Source of the DNA: Candidatus Levyibacteriota bacterium
GTDB lineage: Bacteria; Patescibacteriota; Microgenomatia; Levybacterales; UBA12049
Direction: 5' to 3'
DNA: 15,156 bases
Assembly: GCA_023245475.1 (NCBI GenBank)
Contig: JAHFKF010000030.1
Span: forward strand, 1 to 15,156
The position numbers were made by a program, and so were the translations under genes. The notes beneath the pieces were generated by a model that was not told the origin of the DNA, did no database searches, and was given only the letters and a program-made list of their open reading frames with translations. This document shows positions 7,538 to 13,945 of this stretch, piece after piece. Within the stretch, counting starts at the first letter, position 1; each line of letters begins with the position of its first letter.

Positions 7538-8071
7538 CTATATCCCGGGATAAATCACTTGCAATCGCTTCTCGTCAATTCCCAAAATCTTCATAGCATC
7601 TTTCTTAGTTGAATTTGAAATACAAAATACCATCGCTGATTCCTTCTTCACCCATCGTAGTTTTCGTTTCTGCGTTGCAATAATTGTTTCTGCTGTTTCT
7701 TCTGGATAGGTATAGACAATTAAATCATACAGTATTGTCGCCTTTTTTGCTTTCTTTGTTGGTGGCTCAGTCCAATCTGAGGTGATAAAGATATCAACAT
7801 CTCCAATAAGTCTCTCTATTGGAAAAACGTGCAATTTATTCCATAACAAATCAAGTGCTTTAGGAGGAATTCTGAAATGTTTTAATGACACATGAGAGTT
7901 GAATGTAAAAGAAAAAGTAGCTGGGGAAAGCTGTCTCCGTAAGGAAGAATAAAAGAGCACATATTCGTTATGCTGATCTACCTTGACTAAATGATCTACT
8001 AAGTCTCGCAAATAATTTGCAACACCTGTATTTACATATGCTAATTGACTAATATCAATTCCAATCTTCAT
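7538..8071 (-). CDS. GT4 glycosyltransferase truncated to its N-terminal domain
   Basis: This frame has 177 residues from MKIGIDISQLAYVNTG to QVIYPGI, then TAG. It matches the N-terminal (acceptor) domain of a GT4 enzyme: MKIGID strand, TGVANYL loop helix, DVDIFITSDW, and CISNSTKKDAM. It stops exactly at YPGI, the place where the complete neighbour enters its donor-binding domain (YPGI at its residues 167-170). The donor domain with the E-x7-E motif is missing, and full members have about 370 residues. It is probably a remnant of a paralogous GT4 gene that lost its second half, with a palindrome now at the break, although a stand-alone acceptor domain cannot be excluded. The frame is open up to 8149, but that stretch overlaps the preceding gene; the ATG at 8071 gives the canonical MKIGID start and has its own -10 element. 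Confidence 0.75.
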   Translation of the reverse strand: MKIGIDISQLAYVNTGVANYLRDLVDHLVKVDQHNEYVLFYSSLRRQLSPATFSFTFNSHVSLKHFRIPPKALDLLWNKLHVFPIERLIGDVDIFITSDWTEPPTKKAKKATILYDLIVYTYPEETAETIIATQKRKLRWVKKESAMVFCISNSTKKDAMKILGIDEKRLQVIYPGI

Positions 8072-8080
8072 AACTATTTT

Positions 8081-8089
8081 ATTGTAACA
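8081..8089 (-). promoter_or_regulatory. Extended -10 element before the truncated GT4
   Basis: TGTTACAAT (8089-8081) is an extended -10 (TG, one base, TACAAT), 9 nt before the ATG at 8071. Transcription would begin a few bases before or at the start codon, giving an almost leaderless internal transcript within the operon. The same TGnTACAAT form precedes the operon's first gene. Confidence 0.45.
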
Positions 8090-8102
8090 AATAAAATGAT
8101 AA

Positions 8103-9044
8103 TTAAGGCGTTGAAAACTTAAGAGGGAAACGATTCTTGGCTTGATCACTTGTTTGGTTAGTTTGAGAGATATTAATCATAAGATCTGCAAGAAATCCAG
8201 TAAAGAATGTTTGGAGTCCTCCAAGAATGAGTAAAATACTCACAAAGAATAATGGACGTCCTCCAATAGACTCTCCCATCATCCAGATAATACTTAAATA
8301 AACAAAAATTCCAGCACCCATAAGCAGGAGGAGTCCACCAATGATACCAAAGAAATGCATTGGACGCTTCGCATATTTGATAAGGAAAAAGATGGTGAAT
8401 AAATCGGGAAGATCCTTCCACACTTTAGAAAAACCAAACTTTGATTTACCAAATTTTCGTGGTTCATGCACGACAGCAACTTCATCAACGGTAAAGCCTT
8501 GTACTGCTGTAAGAAGTGGAATAAAACGGTGCAGACTACCATACAGCCGAAGACTCTTTGCAGCATCTCTGGTATATACTTTTAATCCACAATTATAATC
8601 ATGAATATGAAGACCAAACATCTTATCCATGAGCAAGTTAAACATACGTGAAATAATTTTCATCTTGGATGCATCTAGACGGTTTGCTCGCCATCCACAG
8701 ACAACGTCAACCCCAGCTTTTGCTCGATCAAGTAGCTTATGAATCTCTGTCGGCTTATCCTGAAGATCCGCATCAAGAGTTACTATATAATCTCCTTTTG
8801 CTTGTAAAAATCCAAAAGTAAGAGCTTCAGATTTGCCTGTATTCCGACGGAATGAATAGACTCTAACTGCCTTATCTTTCTGAGCAAGAGATTGTAGCAA
8901 TTTTAGTGATAAGTCTGTCGATCCATCATCAACAAAGATAATCTCGTATTTTTCTTTGAGTGTAGGAAGTACGTGGGTCAGCTCGTGATAAAAGGCTCCC
9001 AGGCTTTCTTCTTCATTAAATACAGGCACGACAATTGTAATCAT
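8103..9044 (-). CDS. GT2 glycosyltransferase, DPM1/ArnC/GtrB-like, with two C-terminal membrane helices
   Basis: This 313-residue protein is of the dolichol/undecaprenyl-phosphate glycosyltransferase type. It moves a hexose from a nucleotide sugar to polyprenyl phosphate on the inner face of the membrane and so supplies GT-C enzymes with donors. It carries VVPVFNEEESL, D39-D40-GSTD, RRNTGKSEALTFGF, D91-A-D93-LQDKP (metal binding), NCGLKVYTRD, HR at 172-173, and R196-KFGKSKFGFSK before the membrane part. Two membrane helices lie at about 232-255 and 265-288, followed by a short charged tail. It is the first gene of the minus-strand operon and starts at an ATG placed 6 nt after a -10 element. 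Two GT-C modules further down the operon could use its product. The sugar is unknown. Confidence 0.9.
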   Translation of the reverse strand: MITIVVPVFNEEESLGAFYHELTHVLPTLKEKYEIIFVDDGSTDLSLKLLQSLAQKDKAVRVYSFRRNTGKSEALTFGFLQAKGDYIVTLDADLQDKPTEIHKLLDRAKAGVDVVCGWRANRLDASKMKIISRMFNLLMDKMFGLHIHDYNCGLKVYTRDAAKSLRLYGSLHRFIPLLTAVQGFTVDEVAVVHEPRKFGKSKFGFSKVWKDLPDLFTIFFLIKYAKRPMHFFGIIGGLLLLMGAGIFVYLSIIWMMGESIGGRPLFFVSILLILGGLQTFFTGFLADLMINISQTNQTSDQAKNRFPLKFSTP

Positions 9045-9050
9045 ATCCCT

Positions 9051-9059
9051 ATTGTATCA
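9051..9059 (-). promoter_or_regulatory. Extended -10 promoter of the glycan operon, leaderless
   Basis: TGATACAAT (9059-9051) is an extended -10. Its TACAAT ends 6 nt before the ATG at 9044, so the transcript should start at or within a base or two of the start codon. There is no Shine-Dalgarno and no convincing -35. It overlaps the -35 of the divergent promoter for the epimerase gene, so the two polymerases would compete. Confidence 0.55.
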
Positions 9060-9080
9060 TGTTTAATTGGAAGGTATACT
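9052..9080 (+). promoter_or_regulatory. Promoter of the epimerase gene, leaderless
   Basis: TTGTAT (9052-9057), a 17-nt spacer and TATACT (9075-9080) form a good sigma-70-type promoter. The -10 ends 7 nt before the ATG at 9088, which predicts transcription starting at the start codon itself. Confidence 0.6.
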
Positions 9081-9087
9081 TATTCCT

Positions 9088-9618
9088 ATGTCATCTATTC
9101 AGACAACATCAATTGAAGGACTACTAGAAATTGAACGCCCCACATTTGCAGATGATCGAGGGTTTTTTCATGAGACATTTCGCAAAACAGAATTAGAAGA
9201 AATACTCGGGAAACCTTTTGATATTAAACAAGCTAACCATTCTCGATCAATTAAAAAGACACTTCGGGGTATCCATAGTGCTCCCTGGAATAAATTGATT
9301 TATGTCAGTCGTGGCAAAGTACAAGCAGTAATTGTTGATTTGAGAAAAGGTTCACCAACATTTGGGAAATATGTTTCTTTTATTATTGGTGATGACAATA
9401 AAAAAAGTGTTTTTATCCCAGCAAATTGCGGAAATTCTTATCTGGTGTTAAGCGATGAAGCAGATTATCATTACTTAACTGATGAAGAATGGACTCCTAA
9501 TAAAGAAATTGGTGTGGCATGGGATGATCCACAGTTAAAAATTCATTGGGAAATAAAAGATGATTTACTCCTTTCAATAAAGGATCAACAAAATCCGAGG
9601 CTTAATGAGACTTTCTAA
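9088..9618 (+). CDS. RmlC-like cupin sugar epimerase (dTDP-4-dehydrorhamnose 3,5-epimerase family)
   Basis: This 176-residue protein has the RmlC jelly-roll pattern: ERPTFADDRGFFHETF with Arg24, NHSRS-x6-LRGIH with His63, VDLRKGSPTFGKY, FIPANCGNSYLVLSD, and VAWDDP. RmlC epimerises dTDP-4-keto-6-deoxyglucose on the way to dTDP-L-rhamnose. His63 and the WDD aspartate are kept. The GFAHG histidine of RmlC is Asn116 here, and the DYYAP tyrosine region reads EEWTP, with Trp135 where the catalytic tyrosine would align. It may therefore be a 3-epimerase or act on another keto-sugar. The TTG at 9067 would add 7 residues but lies upstream of the predicted transcription start, so the ATG at 9088 is preferred. 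No rmlA, rmlB or rmlD is in the window. Its 3' end overlaps the convergent membrane protein gene by 17 bp. Confidence 0.8.
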   Translation: MSSIQTTSIEGLLEIERPTFADDRGFFHETFRKTELEEILGKPFDIKQANHSRSIKKTLRGIHSAPWNKLIYVSRGKVQAVIVDLRKGSPTFGKYVSFIIGDDNKKSVFIPANCGNSYLVLSDEADYHYLTDEEWTPNKEIGVAWDDPQLKIHWEIKDDLLLSIKDQQNPRLNETF

Positions 9619-10651
9619 CTTCCAATAGAGATTGCACCAGTGCTGCTACAAAAAAGAGAAAACCCCAAGCGGCTGTAAGCTCAGCAATATGGGTTTTATT
9701 AAACAAAAGAACAAGCGGTGTCACTAACAAAAATATCCCCCCAGCTATATAGGAACATTTATTTCCTTTCCCACTATGCTGTTCTACAAATACAAATAAT
9801 AAAATGATGACTATAAAGACTAAGCCATAACTAAGCTGCAAAATGAAAATATCTAACGAAATAAATATCAGAAGAATAAATAACAATAACAGATGCCAGT
9901 ATGATATAAATACTCCTTTAAGTCTTTTTTTAAATGGCAACGCTTTTTCTAAAGATTTATTAAAACGATAAGTTAAATAAATACCAATAGGAGAAGCCAA
10001 AAAAAGATAAAAAAGAAACGGCAACAAGAAAACAAAGGAAACAAAAATGATATCAATAGTCTGCAAACTATTAATCAATTTTTTCATTATAAAAATTCCT
10101 AATTGGGTTTTATCATGTAATAATTCTTGCTTATTAGCTTGATAGGTACTAAAAATAACAGGCTCCCGATTATTTAGAGAAACAGCATTCAAATTATTTC
10201 CGTTCAATGATTCAAGCTCAAACTGGTATGTTTTTCCTTGCGAATTATCAATTTTAGGAAAACCGAATGGAAAAAGTGGAACATCATAAATCAAACCAGA
10301 TCGATATTCGTTCTGGTAATACCATCGTTTTGCTCCCAGTTCTTTTAAACGAAAGGCTATGTGATCTTCTGACTTATATGGGACGCGGTTAAATACAGTA
10401 AATCGTAAAGATACAATACCTAAATTATCTTCCTTAGCCTGAAATTTTCCACTTAATACATCTCCTTTAAACAGCTTTTTATCGGTAAATTGGGTAAAGT
10501 TCATCTTATCATGAGGATAAGATAAAACTAAAAAACTCTTATCAAAGAGTACCGTATACCATACCGTTGATCCAATCCAAAAGAGTAACAAAACTAAAGG
10601 TATTATACCCCACTTAATCCATTTTTTAGAATAAATATTTTTACTTAGCAT
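9602..10651 (-). CDS. Membrane protein of unknown function with outer 'LGIVSLRF' domain and five C-terminal helices
   Basis: This is a 349-residue protein with no assignable enzyme activity. One membrane helix (about 13-33) is followed by an extracytoplasmic, probably beta-rich region (about 34-195). That region includes GDVLSGKFQAKEDNLGIVSLRF, FRLKELG, WYYQNEYRSG, LFPFGFP and GKTYQFELESL. About five more hydrophobic helices end the protein, with a short charged tail (EVRKSH). I recall similar domains in membrane proteins of Microgenomates-type bacteria, often beside GT-C-like genes, but cannot give a name. It overlaps the upstream YfhO-like gene by 11 bp, so the two are probably translated together and may form one complex. 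The stop lies within the 3' end of the convergent epimerase gene. Confidence 0.75.
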   Translation of the reverse strand: MLSKNIYSKKWIKWGIIPLVLLLFWIGSTVWYTVLFDKSFLVLSYPHDKMNFTQFTDKKLFKGDVLSGKFQAKEDNLGIVSLRFTVFNRVPYKSEDHIAFRLKELGAKRWYYQNEYRSGLIYDVPLFPFGFPKIDNSQGKTYQFELESLNGNNLNAVSLNNREPVIFSTYQANKQELLHDKTQLGIFIMKKLINSLQTIDIIFVSFVFLLPFLFYLFLASPIGIYLTYRFNKSLEKALPFKKRLKGVFISYWHLLLLFILLIFISLDIFILQLSYGLVFIVIILLFVFVEQHSGKGNKCSYIAGGIFLLVTPLVLLFNKTHIAELTAAWGFLFFVAALVQSLLEVRKSH

Positions 10652-12704
10652 TTTTTTTCTTAATAAAAAAATAAATCAATCCTATCAAAAGGATAATAAA
10701 TGTTACAACACTAATAACTGAACCAATATAAACATATGTTTGCGGTTTAAATGTTAAAACTATTGTACATGAAGAATTCCCTACACAGACATCTTGCGGT
10801 TCAATAAGAAATACATTTAAGCCAGCATCTGTTTGAAAATGCTTATCATCAGATAACCATTTGTCGGAAGCAATCTGAACCTTCCAGCCTGGATGATAAT
10901 TTTCGGAGAAATGAAGATATACAGGTTTTCTTATGTTTTTTAAATCCACGAGATATTCGGTTGGGCTTATTGCTTGGAAAGATACTTTTTGATAATTTCC
11001 TTTTTTCTTTAATGAGTCTCTTTCTGAAGACAAATAGATGTGGTCATTTACTTCTTTATTTTCATATACAAGGATATTTTTCGTACCTAGATTTGTTTTT
11101 TTTAGATAAGATAGCTTATCTAATAAAGAGATATAATATTGTCGAGGTTTTTGATAATCTGTAAAAAAGTTATCTTCATTCTGCTTATCTTCAAGTGGAA
11201 TAACAACATATTTTACTGAAGAAGCATCAAGTAACTGATTAGCATAAGGTAAATTTAATAATTGTGCAAGTAGCTCAGGTTCTGTTATTTTGTCTGTCCG
11301 CTTATCCTGAATATATGTATTCCATTCAGAGTTAATTGCCATTACTGCACTGATTTGAGGATGTGAGTTATTATACATGCTCCAACGAGAGTATGTTGGT
11401 ATCCATAAAGTTCTGAAGTATGTATTTTGAGATAAAATAAACTTCTTAAAATTATTATAATCTTCAGGCATTTGTCTAGTAATAAACAACGTACGAATCT
11501 CAGTTGTCATGATAGGTTTTAAATTCCATAAGAAAAGACATGCAATAAAAACAATGAGAAAACATTTAATATATCGAGAAAAACCTCTCGTTTTCCAATG
11601 ACGTAGTAACCAATCACAAAATCCGGCAATAAGAACAGAATATCCTATGGCGATAAAAAAATAAAACTTACTTGCTTCTCGAAATGCATTAAACCCAGGA
11701 AAATGTCCGAATAACCATGGGTAAATATCCGTATAAGGAATACCTACCTGCTTAGTTAAAAATATTCCTAATACAGCAACTCCACCAAAGAATAATATAT
11801 ATTTATTTGTTCTATTTACATAAAGGCCTAGAAACGCAAGGAATGGAATTAGCCAAAAATAAAGAGGAATAGGTTGTACTTCGAAAACAGCAGTTTTTGT
11901 ACCTGTCCAAAAGGGATGATGAAAGGATAATGCAGATAAAATATTTAGAAATTCATTGCCAAATAAATTTCTATCAAAATACGCATTTGAGACAAGTGTA
12001 CCTGTTTTACCTATAGCAATCAGCCAATATGCATTTAATAAAAATATTATTATTAAAGGTATCACTGCAAAAAATCCAAGCTTGATAAAAGATTTAAAAG
12101 TATATTTTTTCTCTAAGAAGATTGCATAGAAGATTGCATAGAAAAAAAGTAAAAAGCATAACAAATAGAACGCACGAAACTCATAAAAGCTAACAATAAA
12201 TCCAAATAACGCTGTTAACAATACATAGAATACTTTTTTGTCTTCCAATGCCTTTTGATAAAATAAGAAGACAAAAGGAATAAAAGCAAAGGCAGCAAGA
12301 AGTGTTAAGTGTCCAGTTTTAATTAGTGAAAAATAAGAATTATAACAATAGACAAATGAACCGATAACAGCAGCAAGTGTATTATTAATATTTTTTTTAA
12401 TCAATAAATAACTACCAAGCGGAAATGCAATCAGAATAGGCCATAGAAAAACTAACCGCTCACTAAGACCATATCCCAAACCTGCATATGATAACAAACT
12501 ATACACTAACTGAAATGGCGTAAAAGAAATACCAATATTTATTGCCCCAAGACTCGTTTGAGACCACATAGAGGGAACCGCCCAAAACTCTTGCAACATT
12601 TTCGGGTCTTGATATATCCAGTCACCTGATGTCACAATCGAAAAATTTGTTGCCCATACCCAATGACTAATAAATGAAATCAACAAAAGAAAAAGATATA
12701 CCAT
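10641..12704 (-). CDS. YfhO/AftD-like polytopic membrane protein (putative GT-C glycosyltransferase)
   Basis: This 687-residue protein has an N-terminal membrane half of a dozen or so hydrophobic segments up to about residue 395. A large extracytoplasmic domain (about 396-650) and one C-terminal helix ending in KKKNAK follow. The motifs HFPGFNAFREASKFY (334-348) and LHFSENYHPGWK (597-608) are those of YfhO and arabinofuranosyltransferase (AftD)-like proteins, which transfer sugars from polyprenyl-linked donors outside the membrane. The first outer loop contains TSGDWIYQDPKML, with acidic residues where GT-C enzymes place their catalytic acid. Residues 189-196 are a tandem YAIF duplication produced by a 12-bp DNA repeat. 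It overlaps the following membrane protein gene by 11 bp and diverges from the CgeB-like gene. Substrate and acceptor are unknown. Confidence 0.78.
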   Translation of the reverse strand: MVYLFLLLISFISHWVWATNFSIVTSGDWIYQDPKMLQEFWAVPSMWSQTSLGAINIGISFTPFQLVYSLLSYAGLGYGLSERLVFLWPILIAFPLGSYLLIKKNINNTLAAVIGSFVYCYNSYFSLIKTGHLTLLAAFAFIPFVFLFYQKALEDKKVFYVLLTALFGFIVSFYEFRAFYLLCFLLFFYAIFYAIFLEKKYTFKSFIKLGFFAVIPLIIIFLLNAYWLIAIGKTGTLVSNAYFDRNLFGNEFLNILSALSFHHPFWTGTKTAVFEVQPIPLYFWLIPFLAFLGLYVNRTNKYILFFGGVAVLGIFLTKQVGIPYTDIYPWLFGHFPGFNAFREASKFYFFIAIGYSVLIAGFCDWLLRHWKTRGFSRYIKCFLIVFIACLFLWNLKPIMTTEIRTLFITRQMPEDYNNFKKFILSQNTYFRTLWIPTYSRWSMYNNSHPQISAVMAINSEWNTYIQDKRTDKITEPELLAQLLNLPYANQLLDASSVKYVVIPLEDKQNEDNFFTDYQKPRQYYISLLDKLSYLKKTNLGTKNILVYENKEVNDHIYLSSERDSLKKKGNYQKVSFQAISPTEYLVDLKNIRKPVYLHFSENYHPGWKVQIASDKWLSDDKHFQTDAGLNVFLIEPQDVCVGNSSCTIVLTFKPQTYVYIGSVISVVTFIILLIGLIYFFIKKKNAK
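12117..12143. repeat. 12-bp tandem duplication in the YfhO-like gene
   Basis: GAAGATTGCATA is present twice in direct succession (12117-12128 and 12129-12140), followed by GAA. On the coding strand it gives F-YAIF-YAIF within a membrane helix. The unit keeps the frame. Confidence 0.8.
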
Positions 12705-12727
12705 ATAGAGCTAGTAAGCAGTAGATA

Positions 12728-12765
12728 TTGTCAACACTGTATGCTAAAGTATACAATATTATAAT
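12728..12765 (+). promoter_or_regulatory. Probable promoter of the CgeB-like gene
   Basis: TTGTCA (12728-12733) is followed after 18 nt by TACAAT (12752-12757) or after 16 nt by TATACA (12750-12755). A perfect TATAAT (12760-12765), without a matching -35, lies 10 nt before the ATG at 12776. Which -10 is used is unclear, but all predict a leader of at most about a dozen bases. Confidence 0.4.
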
Positions 12766-12775
12766 TATAAACGCT

Positions 12776-13903
12776 ATGAATATCCTCATGTTTTATAAAG
12801 ATAAGCCTTCTCTTGACCCTATTATTTATCCTTATCTCAAAAAACATGCAAAAGTCTTCATACTTTCTAAGAGAGATGGAGATCTAACAATAAATCCTGA
12901 TGATACGATCGACACTAAAATGTTGCATGACTTTATCAAAAAAAAGAAAATAACTCATTTCTTTTATGTTGAAAATAGTGCATATGTGCCGATTTTCCTC
13001 AACGAATTTCCAATAGAAGTTACCAAAGTAATGCTCCTGATTGATACACATATCAATAAAAATCGTCGACTCCCCTATCTCGCGCTTTTTGATTTAATAC
13101 TTCTGGTAAATAAACAACAAGTAAGTGAGTTGCGAACAATTAATCCAAACATTGAATGGTTTACTTATGGTGGTGATACAAAAGCCTTCTATAAATTACC
13201 AAAAGCTGAAAAGAAATATAACGTTGTTTTTAATGGCAATATCATCCCATGGATACACTATCATAGATTCTTTATGCTCTGGTATCTAAGAACACATGGA
13301 GTTGATGTGCTCTATTCAACAGCAACATATCAACATCACAATAAGCTCTTTAATGAATCAAAAATTGTTTTGAACCGAACTCCTTTGGGTGGATGGAATT
13401 TACGAATCTTTGAGGCAATGTCTTCTGGATCGCTTCTTATGACAGATATACCAAGTAATAATATGGAAAAAATATTTATCGATAAAAAACATCTTGTCTA
13501 CTATAATTCATTTGCAGATCTTAAAAATAAAATTGATTATTATCTCGTTCATGACAAAGAGCGAGAGAAAATTGCAAAACAAGGATACAATTTTGTCAGA
13601 AGAAATTATTCTTGGGATGCACAAATTAATAAACTGCTTGATATTCTAAAAAGGCATAAATACAAAAACTTTACTCGAAACCCTTACTACCTTTCACTGT
13701 CAAATCTTGAATGTTTTTCTTTCCGTAATAAAGCTCTTGCTCTCAAATGCCTTCGATCGTCATTAGTAGAAAAAGAAATTAATAAATTGCGATATTATTA
13801 CTACCTGTCTCAATATCTGACATATCTTACTGCAACAGACTGGATTATTGCCGTTCTAAACTTTATCCGTGTTCACTTCCTCACAAAACCTTTTGAAAAG
13901 TAG
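12776..13903 (+). CDS. CgeB-type GT-B glycosyltransferase (Glyco_trans_1_2 domain)
   Basis: This 375-residue protein starts MNILMFYKDKPSLDP. The first half is Rossmann-like, with THFFYVEN, VMLLIDTH and LFDLILLVNKQQVSEL. A linker (FTYGGDTKAFY) leads to the second Rossmann domain starting YNVVFNGNI. The block KLFNESKIVLNRT...NLRIFEAMSSGSLLMTD, with Glu213, is the diagnostic CgeB-like Glyco_trans_1_2 donor site, followed by a C-terminal GYNFVRRNYSWDAQINKLL helix. The last 75 or so residues are helical and of no known family. It probably adds a sugar to the surface glycan or to a surface protein. A TTG at 12728 would add 16 residues but lies inside the putative -35 element, so the ATG at 12776 is chosen. 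Confidence 0.82.
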   Translation: MNILMFYKDKPSLDPIIYPYLKKHAKVFILSKRDGDLTINPDDTIDTKMLHDFIKKKKITHFFYVENSAYVPIFLNEFPIEVTKVMLLIDTHINKNRRLPYLALFDLILLVNKQQVSELRTINPNIEWFTYGGDTKAFYKLPKAEKKYNVVFNGNIIPWIHYHRFFMLWYLRTHGVDVLYSTATYQHHNKLFNESKIVLNRTPLGGWNLRIFEAMSSGSLLMTDIPSNNMEKIFIDKKHLVYYNSFADLKNKIDYYLVHDKEREKIAKQGYNFVRRNYSWDAQINKLLDILKRHKYKNFTRNPYYLSLSNLECFSFRNKALALKCLRSSLVEKEINKLRYYYYLSQYLTYLTATDWIIAVLNFIRVHFLTKPFEK

Positions 13904-13908
13904 ATTTA

Positions 13909-13937
13909 TTGACTACGACTATAAGATCATCTATAAT
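13909..13937 (+). promoter_or_regulatory. Strong sigma-70-type promoter, leaderless
   Basis: TTGACT (13909-13914), a 17-nt spacer and a perfect TATAAT (13932-13937) lie just before the ATG at 13946, with 8 nt between the -10 and the start codon. Transcription should begin at or within 1-2 nt of the ATG, so the mRNA would be leaderless. This gene therefore has its own transcription start, separate from the CgeB-like gene. Confidence 0.7.
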
Positions 13938-13945
13938 CCTCGTTT

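Noticed and set aside
8294..8598. Overlapping open frames on both strands in this region
   Set aside because: All lie within the polyprenyl-phosphate GT2 coding region and look like frame shadows.
12705..12734. TTGACA on the minus strand (12734-12729) as -35 of the YfhO-like gene
   Set aside because: The -35 match is perfect, but nothing resembling a -10 lies 16-18 nt downstream, so the promoter was not annotated.
13890..13906. CTTTTGAAAAG palindrome at the end of the CgeB-like gene as terminator
   Set aside because: The stem is A-T pairs plus one C-G with a one-base loop, and no T-run follows; too weak to call.
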